A stretch of DNA of 64,000 nt, taken from NCBI GenBank assembly GCA_022843485.1, contig JALHNM010000003.1, positions 186,001 through 250,000 of the forward strand. Reading direction: 5' to 3'. The DNA is from Fimbriimonadaceae bacterium. Its GTDB lineage: Bacteria > Armatimonadota > Fimbriimonadia > Fimbriimonadales > Fimbriimonadaceae. Under the pieces are notes generated by a model. It ran no database searches. It was not told the origin of the DNA and saw only the letters and a program-made list of their open reading frames with translations. The position numbers were made by a program, and so were the translations under genes. This document shows, piece by piece, positions 27,586-35,687 of the stretch. How positions within the stretch are numbered: position 1 is the stretch's first letter; every line of letters starts with the position of its first letter.

Positions 27586-29676
27586 TTACCCTCGCCCTCC
27601 GACTTGCATGCTCTGGCTCTCGTTCCTTCGCCAGGACCGCGACCAGAACTCGAGCGCCGCATAGTTCGCGACGGGGTCGGTGCCGAGCGCGAAGGAGCCG
27701 GGGTTCCAGACCGCCCGCACCCGCATCGAGGCGCCCCGCACCCGCCGGACGGCGTACCCGCGCGAGAAGTCGAACACCGTGTTCGGCCCCATCTTGCCCC
27801 GGATATCGACGAACGCCACGTTGCCTTGGGCGCCGTCCACTTCGAACTCTTGGTCGAAGAGCGGGGTCGGCGGGTCGTTCGTGCCCCGGCTCACCCACAG
27901 TTCACCGACGATGACCTTCTGGCCCCGGTCGCTGAGCGGGAAGTAGAGGCGGTACGGGTCGCCCTGGGGCCGCCCGTTGGCGTCCGGCGTCCCTCCGACG
28001 AGGCACTCGCCCGGGCCGAGCCCGTTCGCGCGGAAGACGTATGAGAGGCGGTAGTTCCGGGCCGCCTTGGCCGGTTGCACGGCCCACTCGCCGACGCCCA
28101 TGTAGTGGGCCCTCAGGCTCCGGCCGCTCAGGTCGGCGACCTGCACCGGGGCGCTCCACGGGGCGTTAGGGTCGCCGGTCGGGTAGACTACCCACGCTCC
28201 GAGCCCGTCCTGGTTCGGGAAGACGTCGCGCAGGGTCACGACCCCGTTCGACTTGTCGACCGAGTACCCGCTGTCCGAGCGCTGCCCGTCGTTCCCGAGC
28301 ACGACCCCGCCCGTTTCGGCGTCGACGAGCACGAAGTCCCCGTCCTGGACGACCGGGTTGCTGGCGGGCAGGGTCGGCACGCCGAGCCCGACCCCCGAGA
28401 CGGGGCGTCCGTCCGGCCCTTGGTTCCCCTTCACCTTCAGGTTCGTGAGCGCGAGCTTGACTGTCCGCGGCCCGCTCACGGGCACTCGGAATTCGTCCCT
28501 CATGACCCTCCAGTCGAAGACGGTGTAGTCGACCCGGGCTTGGAGCGGCACCCGGCCCCCCTGGGCGGTCTGAACCTTGGCGTCCGCCGCGTCTGGGCTC
28601 AGCCACACTTGGCCGAGCGCGAACCCGCGACCCGTACCGGGGTCGGTTCCCGAGGCCACGACCTTGTACTCGTAGGGCTCGCCGGGCGTGAACGGCGCGC
28701 TGAGCGGCCGCTCGAGGAAGACCCGTTGCAGCCGGATCGAGGAGGCCTCGGTGCCGAGGTAGAGCTGGGGGTCGAACTGGCTCGAGCCGCCCGGGTCGTT
28801 GACGTCCGGCAGCGCCACGAGCTGCCGCAACGAGACCACCCAGTAGTTCCCCGCCCGGACCGCGTAGGGCACTGGGTTGGCCGGGTCGAGAGTCGCCTGG
28901 ACGATGACGTCGAACTGGTCGGTCCGGCCCCCGTTGTCGTAGAGGAAGCTGAACGCGATCCGGAACGCACGCGCGGTAGAGGGGCCTACCCAGAGCTGGT
29001 CCTCGCCCGGGAAGTACGTGTCGTCCGTGCTCTCGGAGTCCACGAAGAAGAACTCCCAGTCGCGCGGCGAGCCGCCGGGGTTCGGCCGGTTGATCGAGCG
29101 GTCGCCGAACCGGCGGGCGAGGTCGTTGCCGTAGACCTGCAGCACCCCGGTCTCGCCGACGCCGGTCGCAGCGTCGCGGAAGTAGTAGACCGGGCCGAAC
29201 GTCAGGTTGAGCACCGAGACCGGCTGGCCGTTGACGACGCCGCGGCCCGGGACGGGACGGGACTCGCCCACGACCCGAGAGAAGACATTGGGCCCGCTGG
29301 CCGTGGCCCAGTCCCCGAAGCGCTGCCCGTCCACCAGCACGTTCCCGTCCTGGTCGATCCGTCCGACCCCGTCCGAACTCCGCGGCGGCATGAGGTCGCC
29401 CCAGTTCCGCGTCGGGTCGATCTGCACCCGCAGGCCCGCCGTCGTCCGGGTGTAGGTCACGGGGACGATCATCTCGGCGACCTGGCCCGGTTGGCCCAGG
29501 ATGCGTTGCGTCTCGGTAGAGGCGAGTTGGGCGGCGACCGTGTTGTTCCGGGTCGTCCGCAGGAGTTGCAGGCCCGGCGGGAAGATCTGGACCACGGCCA
29601 GGATCCCGACCAGGAACACCACGATCACGACCAGCACTTCGATGAGGGTCGTCCCGGCTCGGCGGTTCTTCGGCAT
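27586..29676 (-). CDS. Giant PilV-like prepilin
   Basis: A 696-residue protein with prepilin leader MPKNRRAG, then TTLIEVLVVIVVFLVGILAV, with Glu5 and cleavage after Gly8. The next helix (RTTRNNTVAAQLASTETQRIL) is the typical PilV/GspI continuation. Usual PilV is about 150-200 residues, so roughly 500 residues of extra beta-rich sequence are attached. It follows the GspG-like pilin gene by 90 bp and precedes the PilW-like gene by 6 bp. By analogy it would be part of the minor-pilin initiation complex. Confidence 0.83.
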   Translation of the reverse strand: MPKNRRAGTTLIEVLVVIVVFLVGILAVVQIFPPGLQLLRTTRNNTVAAQLASTETQRILGQPGQVAEMIVPVTYTRTTAGLRVQIDPTRNWGDLMPPRSSDGVGRIDQDGNVLVDGQRFGDWATASGPNVFSRVVGESRPVPGRGVVNGQPVSVLNLTFGPVYYFRDAATGVGETGVLQVYGNDLARRFGDRSINRPNPGGSPRDWEFFFVDSESTDDTYFPGEDQLWVGPSTARAFRIAFSFLYDNGGRTDQFDVIVQATLDPANPVPYAVRAGNYWVVSLRQLVALPDVNDPGGSSQFDPQLYLGTEASSIRLQRVFLERPLSAPFTPGEPYEYKVVASGTDPGTGRGFALGQVWLSPDAADAKVQTAQGGRVPLQARVDYTVFDWRVMRDEFRVPVSGPRTVKLALTNLKVKGNQGPDGRPVSGVGLGVPTLPASNPVVQDGDFVLVDAETGGVVLGNDGQRSDSGYSVDKSNGVVTLRDVFPNQDGLGAWVVYPTGDPNAPWSAPVQVADLSGRSLRAHYMGVGEWAVQPAKAARNYRLSYVFRANGLGPGECLVGGTPDANGRPQGDPYRLYFPLSDRGQKVIVGELWVSRGTNDPPTPLFDQEFEVDGAQGNVAFVDIRGKMGPNTVFDFSRGYAVRRVRGASMRVRAVWNPGSFALGTDPVANYAALEFWSRSWRRNESQSMQVGGRG

Positions 29677-29766
29677 AGCGTTTCGTTCGTGCAGGTTGGC
29701 GTGGGTCGCGGGCGCTCCCGGTCTCGTTCGGACGGGTCGGCGCCGGTGGGGTCTCGGGCCGCCCGG

Positions 29767-30642
29767 TTAGGGCTTGACCCTCCAACTCCGCTCGGCCATC
29801 AGGTTCGAGGCGAACGGGCGGGCCCCGCCGCCCAGGAACACCACGATGTCCTGGTTCCCGGCCTGGAGCCGGTCGTCCTGGAAGTTGCGGTCGTACCCGT
29901 GCCAGAACATGACCGTCTCGGCGGGCGGCTCGTTGTAGCCCAGCTGCCGCGGGTCGTCGAGGGCGCTGCCCAGGTTGGTGCCGTCGCCGACGAGCGAGTA
30001 CCCCGTCCAGAACAGGGCGTAGCGGAGCTCGACCTGAGAGCGGATCCCCGGCCGGCGGGTGTCGGCTACGTCATAGCCGCTCACGCGGTAGAACCGGAGT
30101 TGCCGCTGCGGGTCCGAGCAGGGCACCAGGCCCTCGCAGACCGGCTGCGGGTTGTCCACGAAGTTGAAGGCCTGGCGGGCCCCGGCGGTGTCGTCGTCGC
30201 CGTTCACCTGGCTGTCGCCGTTGAAGTCGCCGAGCGGGGCCGTGCCCACCGCGCGAGGGTCGGCGGCGGGCCAGAGCGCGGTCGTCACGTCCGAGTCCTT
30301 GAAGGGGTTCGCCCCGTTCTTGAACGTCGCCAGGCTCACGACCCGCTTCGGGTAGAGGAAGCTCTTGACCAAGTTCGCGGGCACGACGTCGTTCCCACCG
30401 GGGGTGTAGGTGGTCACATAACCGAGCAGGGCCGGGGGATAGCCACCCTGATCGACCCGGTACAGCTGGAGGGCCGTCCGGAGCGTGTTCATGTTCGTAA
30501 TGTCCCCGGAGCGCCGAGCCGTCACCTTCGTGTTCTGGTAGACCGGGAAGATGATCGCGGCCAGGATCGCGATGATCGCGATCACGGTGAGCAACTCGAT
30601 CATGGTAAAGCCTCGGCTGAGCCGGCGGTTCTTCGTGCGCAT
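29767..30642 (-). CDS. GspG/PilA-like pilin with EF-hand-like calcium loop
   Basis: A 291-residue pilin with leader MRTKNRRLSRG, then FTMIELLTVIAIIAILAAII, with Glu5 and cleavage after Gly11. The helix continues as YQNTKVTARRSGDITNMNTLRTALQLYRVDQGGYP, the classic GspG (major pseudopilin) pattern. Residues 139-150 (DFNGDSQVNGDD) form an EF-hand/dockerin-like loop; GspG proteins also bind calcium. Two Cys near residues 168 and 173 could form a disulfide. It is the first pilin of the operon, has a good Shine-Dalgarno (AGGGGGAAC) and lies 59 bp after the prepilin peptidase gene. Confidence 0.88.
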   Translation of the reverse strand: MRTKNRRLSRGFTMIELLTVIAIIAILAAIIFPVYQNTKVTARRSGDITNMNTLRTALQLYRVDQGGYPPALLGYVTTYTPGGNDVVPANLVKSFLYPKRVVSLATFKNGANPFKDSDVTTALWPAADPRAVGTAPLGDFNGDSQVNGDDDTAGARQAFNFVDNPQPVCEGLVPCSDPQRQLRFYRVSGYDVADTRRPGIRSQVELRYALFWTGYSLVGDGTNLGSALDDPRQLGYNEPPAETVMFWHGYDRNFQDDRLQAGNQDIVVFLGGGARPFASNLMAERSWRVKP

Positions 30643-30701
30643 TGTTCCCCCTGTTACGGTGTCTCCCGCCTAAGACGGCGAGCCCCCCCGTTGTGTTCCC
30701 T

Positions 30702-31730
30702 TCAAGACCCGCCCTGGAACGACCTCAAGTACGCTTCGAGGGCCGACCGGATGGGACCCTCGAACAGGGCCGCACCGATCGCCCCAGCGGCCAGGTACGG
30801 ACCGAACGGGATCATCGTCAGTTCTACCCGAGGCTCGTCCTCGAACTCTTCGGTCGAGTAGGGGTTTTCGCCGAACCACTTCTCGTAAACCTTCGGGGCC
30901 GCAAGGCCTAGGACGTCCACGCACAGGAGGTAGCCGAGCCCGCACCAGAGCAGGGATCCGAGGGTCTCGGGTTCTTCGGTGCCCTCGTCCTCCTCGTCGC
31001 CTCCGTCTTGCGGCTGGCGCTTCCGGAGGGCGATGGCCAGCAGGCCGAACACCGCGCCCAGCGCGACCGCGATCCCGAAGCTGGCGACCGCCATGGTCGG
31101 AAGTAAGACGGCCCCGATCCCCCGGGCCATCTTGATATCGCCGTGGCCCATGGCGTCCTTGCGGAAGAGGAGCCGCCCGAGGAACGCGATCCCCCAGAGC
31201 ACCCCGAACCCGGTCAAGGCCCCGGCCACGCTGGACGGGAGCGGCCCGAGCCACGCCTCGGGACGGCCCTGGGCGATCGTCACGGCGTTGGCCCCGAGGC
31301 CGAGAAGGAGCATGAAGGCGTTGACCTGATCCGGGATGATGTAGTGGGCGAGGTCGGTGAAGATCGCCGCCACGAGGGCCGAGACGAACAGCGAGAGCAC
31401 CACGGCCTTGAGCGGGTCGCCCATGGTATGGGGCCCAGAGAGCGTCGCCCACCAGACGGCGGCCCACAACGCCCCCGTCACGAGTTCGACGACCATGTAC
31501 CTGGCCCCGATCGGGTTCCCGCAGTGGCGGCACCGTCCCCGGAGGACGAGCCAGCTGAACACCGGGACGAGGTCAGGGAGCGTGAGCCGGTGCTTGCACC
31601 CGGGGCAGAAGCTGTAGACTGGCTGCCAGATAGAAAGGCCCCGGGGGAGGCGGTAGACCACCACGTTCAGGAAGCTCCCGACGCACATCCCGATCCACAG
31701 CCCGACGATCCAAGTCCACTCTGGGAACAC
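30702..31730 (-). CDS. pilD: Prepilin peptidase/N-methyltransferase (PilD/GspO family) with an acidic insertion
   Basis: Inner-membrane aspartyl protease that cleaves and N-methylates prepilins. The 342 residues include two CxxC pairs (C42/C45 and C67/C70), the first catalytic segment FTDLAHYIIPD (D126, D134) and the second GHGD (D198). It is longer than the usual 250-290 residues because about 70 residues are inserted between RKRQ (236) and MIPFGPYLA (306): an acidic stretch, a hydrophobic helix and a second acidic stretch. It sits 59 bp upstream of the pilin genes and 13 bp after the methyltransferase gene, so it probably processes the pilins of this operon. Confidence 0.93.
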   Translation of the reverse strand: MFPEWTWIVGLWIGMCVGSFLNVVVYRLPRGLSIWQPVYSFCPGCKHRLTLPDLVPVFSWLVLRGRCRHCGNPIGARYMVVELVTGALWAAVWWATLSGPHTMGDPLKAVVLSLFVSALVAAIFTDLAHYIIPDQVNAFMLLLGLGANAVTIAQGRPEAWLGPLPSSVAGALTGFGVLWGIAFLGRLLFRKDAMGHGDIKMARGIGAVLLPTMAVASFGIAVALGAVFGLLAIALRKRQPQDGGDEEDEGTEEPETLGSLLWCGLGYLLCVDVLGLAAPKVYEKWFGENPYSTEEFEDEPRVELTMIPFGPYLAAGAIGAALFEGPIRSALEAYLRSFQGGS

Positions 31731-31743
31731 CCTTCCTCCGCAC

Positions 31744-32682
31744 CTACCCCGTCAAGGGTCGGAAGGTACCCGCTTTCTCACGAGGGGGACGGCCGTCGAG
31801 GAAGAGCGCCGCGAACCCGCCCGCCCCCGGGCCCCGGTGCGGATAGGCCCGATAGCAGGGGTGCGCGGACCGGGTGCTCCGCCACGGGTCGTACAGGGGC
31901 GAACCCACCGCCTGAACGCCTGGGGCCCGGGCGAGGAGCCACTCGACAGTCTCCTCGTCCTCCTCCGGGGCGAACGTGCAGGTCGTGTAGAGCAGCGCCC
32001 CCCCGGGGGCGACGCAAAGGAGGGCGTTCGCAAGGATCCGGCGCTGGCGGGCAGCGTTCATCGCGATCATCTTTGGCAAGAACGCCCCGAAGGCGTCCTT
32101 CCCCTTCGCCACGAGCGATTGACCCGAGCAGGGGGCGTCCACGACGACGAGGTCGAACCCCTCCGGCTCGGCCTCGGCCCATACGGCGCTGTCCATCTGG
32201 GTCACCTCGGCCGTGACCCGGCACCGGTCCAGGTTCGAACGGAGGGCCCCGTGACGCTTGCCCACGACCTCGTTCGCGACGAGCCGCTCCGGACGGAACG
32301 CCCGCCAGGCGAACACGGTCTTGCCGCCCGGGGCCGCACAGAGGTCGAGGACCCGCTGCGGGAGGGTAGGTAGGGCTAGCATGAGCCCAGCGGCCCAAGC
32401 GGAGCTCGGGTCTAGGGCGTACAGCTCGCCCGCCGCGTGCCGGGGGTCCCCGCCCGGCCTCGCCCCCGGGGGCAACACCGCGACGAACGGTGGTTGCCAC
32501 GGCTCTGGTTCGACGGCCCCGGGTGGGGAGGCGCCCTCAAGGACGACGACCGCCGTGCCGCGAGGGGCCGGGGCGACGAGCGCCGACAGGAACGCCGACC
32601 GCTCGGCCTCGCCCTCGAAGTGGGCCCCCGCGAACCGGGCCAGGCTCTTCGAGTCCCGTATCGACACGCCCCAGTCTGGCAC
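31744..32682 (-). CDS. RsmB/NSUN-family RNA (cytosine-C5) methyltransferase
   Basis: SAM-dependent m5C methyltransferase of rRNA or tRNA. The SAM-binding motif LDLCAAPGGKT, motif IV DAPCSGQS with its Cys, and motif VI TTCTFAPEED with the catalytic Cys are all present. The start is uncertain. An in-frame TTG at 32760 would leave only 2 bp to the divergent reductase gene, while GTG codons at 32682 and 32667 begin just before the first family-like sequence (KSLARFAGAHFEGEA). I give the 32682 version, about 312 residues. No NusB-like N-domain is present, so it is closer to RsmF/YebU or NSUN types. Target unknown. Confidence 0.85.
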   Translation of the reverse strand: MPDWGVSIRDSKSLARFAGAHFEGEAERSAFLSALVAPAPRGTAVVVLEGASPPGAVEPEPWQPPFVAVLPPGARPGGDPRHAAGELYALDPSSAWAAGLMLALPTLPQRVLDLCAAPGGKTVFAWRAFRPERLVANEVVGKRHGALRSNLDRCRVTAEVTQMDSAVWAEAEPEGFDLVVVDAPCSGQSLVAKGKDAFGAFLPKMIAMNAARQRRILANALLCVAPGGALLYTTCTFAPEEDEETVEWLLARAPGVQAVGSPLYDPWRSTRSAHPCYRAYPHRGPGAGGFAALFLDGRPPREKAGTFRPLTG

Positions 32683-32762
32683 GGCCTGCGATAGGCCCCG
32701 ACCGGCCCCTTCGGCCGCCGCCTTGCGAGGTAGGGGGACAGAATCCGTACGCAGTGACAACG

Positions 32763-33758
32763 ATGGATCGGGTCGACGTGACGGTCATCGGGGGAGGGCC
32801 AGTCGGCCTTTTCGCCGCCTTCTACGCTGGGATGCGGGGGATGTCCGTCCGCATCGTCGATAGCCTGCCGGAACTCGGCGGCCAGCTCACGGCGCTCTAC
32901 CCAGAGAAGTACGTGTACGACATGCCAGGCTTCCCGGCCGTGCTCGCCAAAGACCTCGCGAGAGGGCTGATCGACCAGGCGGCCCGGTTCCATCCTGAGG
33001 TCGTCCTCGACGAGACCGCCGAGGGGCTAGAGCCCGACTTCGAGGGCTACACGGTCGTCGGGCGTCGGGACCGGTACCCGACCCGGACGGTGATCGTCTC
33101 CGCCGGGGCGGGAGCGTTCAGCCCGACGAAGCTAGGGGTCGAGGGCGAGGACGGCTACGTCGGACGGGGCCTCTCTTACGGCGTGAAGTCCAAGGCCGAC
33201 TTCGAGGGCAAGCGCGTGCTCGTCGTCGGCGGCGGCGACAGCGCTTTCGACTGGGCGGAGAACTTGCACCCGGTCGCGGCGTCGGTCGAGATCGTCCACC
33301 GGCGCGACCAGTTCCGAGCCCACGAGGAGACGGTCCGCGCCGTGAGGGGCCTCGGGGTCGGATTCCACCTGTTCAAGGTTGTGACCGCCCTCCACGGGGA
33401 CGGCGACTTGACCGCCGTCACTCTCGAGGACACGCAGACCAAGGAGTCAGGCGAGATCCCCTGCGACGCCCTCGTCGTGAACATTGGGTTCAAGTCCTCG
33501 CTCGGCCCGATCAAGGACTGGGGCCTGGTGATCGAGAAGAACCAGGTGGTGGTCGACCACGGCTACCGCACGAACCTTCCCGGGGTGTTCGCGGTGGGGG
33601 ACGTCTGCAGTTTCGACGGGAAAATCAAGCTCATCGCCACCGGTGTCGGCGAGGCGGCGACGGCAGTCTGCCTCGCCAAGACCCGACTCGACCCTACGGC
33701 GAAGCTCTTCCCCGGCCACAGCTCCGACATGGACCAGTTCGCGACTGTGCCCGGCTAG
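32763..33758 (+). CDS. Ferredoxin--NADP reductase, thioredoxin-reductase-like (YumC type)
   Basis: A 331-residue flavoprotein that should exchange electrons between NADPH and ferredoxin. The FAD motif VIGGGPVG is at 8-15, followed by ELGGQLTALYPEKYVYDMPGF, typical of YumC-type reductases. The NADPH motif VVGGGDSAFDWA follows, and a C-terminal FAD block (NLPGVFAVGDVC) closes the domain. The redox-active CxxC of thioredoxin reductases is absent, which separates it from TrxB. ATG 32763 is preferred to the in-frame GTG 32754. Its TAG stop shares the CTAG palindrome with the stop of the convergent SDR gene. Confidence 0.92.
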   Translation: MDRVDVTVIGGGPVGLFAAFYAGMRGMSVRIVDSLPELGGQLTALYPEKYVYDMPGFPAVLAKDLARGLIDQAARFHPEVVLDETAEGLEPDFEGYTVVGRRDRYPTRTVIVSAGAGAFSPTKLGVEGEDGYVGRGLSYGVKSKADFEGKRVLVVGGGDSAFDWAENLHPVAASVEIVHRRDQFRAHEETVRAVRGLGVGFHLFKVVTALHGDGDLTAVTLEDTQTKESGEIPCDALVVNIGFKSSLGPIKDWGLVIEKNQVVVDHGYRTNLPGVFAVGDVCSFDGKIKLIATGVGEAATAVCLAKTRLDPTAKLFPGHSSDMDQFATVPG

Positions 33759-34522
33759 CCGGGTCCCCGTACCAAGCCCCCGTCCACGAGCAGGCTCACC
33801 CCGGTGATGTACGACGCCCGGGCCGAGCAGAGGAACGCCACCGCGGCCGCGACCTCCGAAGGGTCGGCCAGGCGCCCGATGGGGACTTCTTCTGCCTGCT
33901 TCGCGAGGGCCTCCTCGGGGCTGGTCCCCTCCCGATCGGCCCGGACTTGGGCGAGGTGGAGTTGCCGATCCGTCAGCGTGTGACCTGGGAGCACCGCGTT
34001 CACCGTGACCCCGTCCGGGGCGAGTTCGGTGGCTTGGAGCCGGGTCAGCGCTGTGAGCCCGGCCCGCAGAGTCGACGAGATTGGGAGCAGACGGCTGGGC
34101 TCCTTGGCCACGAGGCTCGTGAGGTGGACGATCCGCCCCCACTTCCGCTCCCGCATCCCGGGCGCGACGAGGCGGACGAGCCGGACCACGTTGAGGAGGG
34201 TCGATTCGAAGCCTTGAGCCCAGGCCGCGTCGCCCAGTTCGGTCCACGGGCCTGCGGGCGGCCCGCCCGTGTTCGTCACAAGAATCGACGGCTCACCTAG
34301 GGAGGATCGGACTGACTCGACCCACGACTCAAGGTCGGTGGCGACCGAGACGTCCGCCCGGTCGAACCGCTCGAAGCTCGTTAAAATGCTGGTATCAGGC
34401 TCGCTCCTTGCACAGACCGCGACTCGACACCCCTCTTGCGCGAGTTCCTTGGCGATGGCCAGGCCGATGCCTTTGGTGCCCGCCGCGACCAGCGCGACCT
34501 TCCCTGCGACCCCGAGGTCCAT
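33755..34522 (-). CDS. SDR-family protein lacking the canonical catalytic Tyr and Lys
   Basis: A 255-residue short-chain dehydrogenase/reductase fold resembling 3-oxoacyl-ACP reductases. The cofactor motif GTKGIG (15-20) and the NTGG block (84-87) are present. In the active-site helix, where YxxxK is expected before AG, the sequence is LPISSTLRAGL, so Tyr is replaced by Ser149 and Lys by Arg153. A subgroup of SDR proteins with this change (often S-N-T-L-R-A) exists in databases to my knowledge; its activity is unclear. TAAGCT lies seven bases before ATG, suggesting a leaderless message. Confidence 0.85.
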   Translation of the reverse strand: MDLGVAGKVALVAAGTKGIGLAIAKELAQEGCRVAVCARSEPDTSILTSFERFDRADVSVATDLESWVESVRSSLGEPSILVTNTGGPPAGPWTELGDAAWAQGFESTLLNVVRLVRLVAPGMRERKWGRIVHLTSLVAKEPSRLLPISSTLRAGLTALTRLQATELAPDGVTVNAVLPGHTLTDRQLHLAQVRADREGTSPEEALAKQAEEVPIGRLADPSEVAAAVAFLCSARASYITGVSLLVDGGLVRGPG

Positions 34523-34529
34523 ACGGTTC

Positions 34530-34535
34530 AGCTTA
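34530..34535 (-). promoter_or_regulatory. -10-like hexamer TAAGCT before the SDR gene
   Basis: TANNNT match seven bases upstream of the ATG at 34522; no Shine-Dalgarno and no clear -35. Confidence 0.45.
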
Positions 34536-34690
34536 CGCCGGAGACCCCGTCCCCGCGGGGCCGCGGCCTACAAACGAGATAGCCTTAAACAACTCTTCTC
34601 TCCCGCTGAGACCCGGTCAAGATTGACGTTTTTCGGGCCGACGGTGACTTTCTTCGTTCGGTACTCGTACTTTTCTGTGCAGGCCTGGTG

Positions 34691-34696
34691 TACAAC
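34691..34696 (+). promoter_or_regulatory. -10-like hexamer TACAAC before the HD-GYP gene
   Basis: TACAAC, preceded by TG, ends six bases before ATG 34703. This spacing matches the other leaderless-type starts in the window and favours 34703 over ATG 34697, which directly abuts the hexamer. Confidence 0.45.
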
Positions 34697-34702
34697 ATGC
34701 GT

Positions 34703-35641
34703 ATGGTGCGGGAGCCGAGTCACCCGAGGGGGCATGGCGGCGACAGGGCACGGGCGGCGGCTTGGGTCGCTTCCGTCTACATCGCGGTCGCCCTTGCCTG
34801 GATGGTGGCCATGTCTTGGCTACTCCATAAGGTGAAGGCGACCGTCGCTACGACGCTGTCGATCGAAGCGGCGACCGGGGCGTTGCTCATCGGCGGCTCG
34901 GCGGTCCTCATCTACTTCTACGTGCGAAGCCTCATCGGAGACCTCGAGCGACACCACAAGTCGTCACTGCAATCCAAGCTGGAGCTGGTCAACCGGCTCG
35001 CCCTTGCCGCCGAGTACAGGGACGACCTGCGCGGGGGCCATAACTATCGCATCGGCCACGGATCGGCCATCTTGGCAAGGCTTATGGGGCTCCCGCCGGA
35101 GAGGTGCGACCTGATCGGCCAGTCCGCCGTCCTCCACGACATCGGCAAGATCGGGGTCCCCGACTCGATCATCAGCAAGCCGGGACCGCTCACCGACGAA
35201 GAGCGCGAGATCGTCCAACGCCACGTCCTTTACGGCGCCCACTTGCTCGAAGGGTCCGACTCGCCGGTCATCCAGACCGCGCACACGATCGCCCTCACCC
35301 ACCACGAGCGTTGGGACGGATCGGGCTATCCCTATGGCCTTGTGGGGGAGAAGACCCCCGTCGAGGGCCGGATCGTCGCCGTCGTCGACGTCTTCGACGC
35401 CTTGACGAGCAAGCGCCCGTACAAAGCTGCCTGGACGGTGGAAGAGGCTCGCGCGTTCGTCCTCGATCAATCCGGCAAGCTGTTCGACCCGGCCGTCGTG
35501 GCCGCCTTCGAGGAGGGCCTCGCGGAACTGCTCGCCCTCCGCGAGAAGTCGGAGGCGCTCGTCCCGCTCCCGGAGGCCGAGATCGTCCCGACCGGGGCCC
35601 TCGTGCCCAAGGTCGGTTCCGAGCGGCTGCGCGTCGTCTGA
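34703..35641 (+). CDS. Membrane-anchored HD-GYP domain protein (cyclic-di-GMP phosphodiesterase type)
   Basis: A 312-residue protein with two N-terminal membrane helices (about 21-42 and 57-76) and a cytosolic HD-GYP domain. The HD motif is H145-D146 in HDIGKIGVPDSIISKPGPL. The GYP motif is at 208-210 in HHERWDGSGYP, with further metal ligands at H200/H201 and the DVFDALTS block. All key residues look intact, so phosphodiesterase activity on cyclic di-GMP or a related cyclic dinucleotide is plausible. The input domain is only the membrane hairpin. ATG 34697 and GTG 34688 are alternative starts. Confidence 0.9.
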   Translation: MVREPSHPRGHGGDRARAAAWVASVYIAVALAWMVAMSWLLHKVKATVATTLSIEAATGALLIGGSAVLIYFYVRSLIGDLERHHKSSLQSKLELVNRLALAAEYRDDLRGGHNYRIGHGSAILARLMGLPPERCDLIGQSAVLHDIGKIGVPDSIISKPGPLTDEEREIVQRHVLYGAHLLEGSDSPVIQTAHTIALTHHERWDGSGYPYGLVGEKTPVEGRIVAVVDVFDALTSKRPYKAAWTVEEARAFVLDQSGKLFDPAVVAAFEEGLAELLALREKSEALVPLPEAEIVPTGALVPKVGSERLRVV

Positions 35642-35687
35642 ACCCCTGGGGCGTCCGGCCGCCCCCGCCCGTCCCTACTCCTGAGCG

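Noticed and set aside
25348-30861. Two plus-strand open frames of about 900 codons antisense to the pilin genes
   Set aside because: They have no recognisable domain and the minus strand encodes prepilin leaders with correct spacing and coupled starts.
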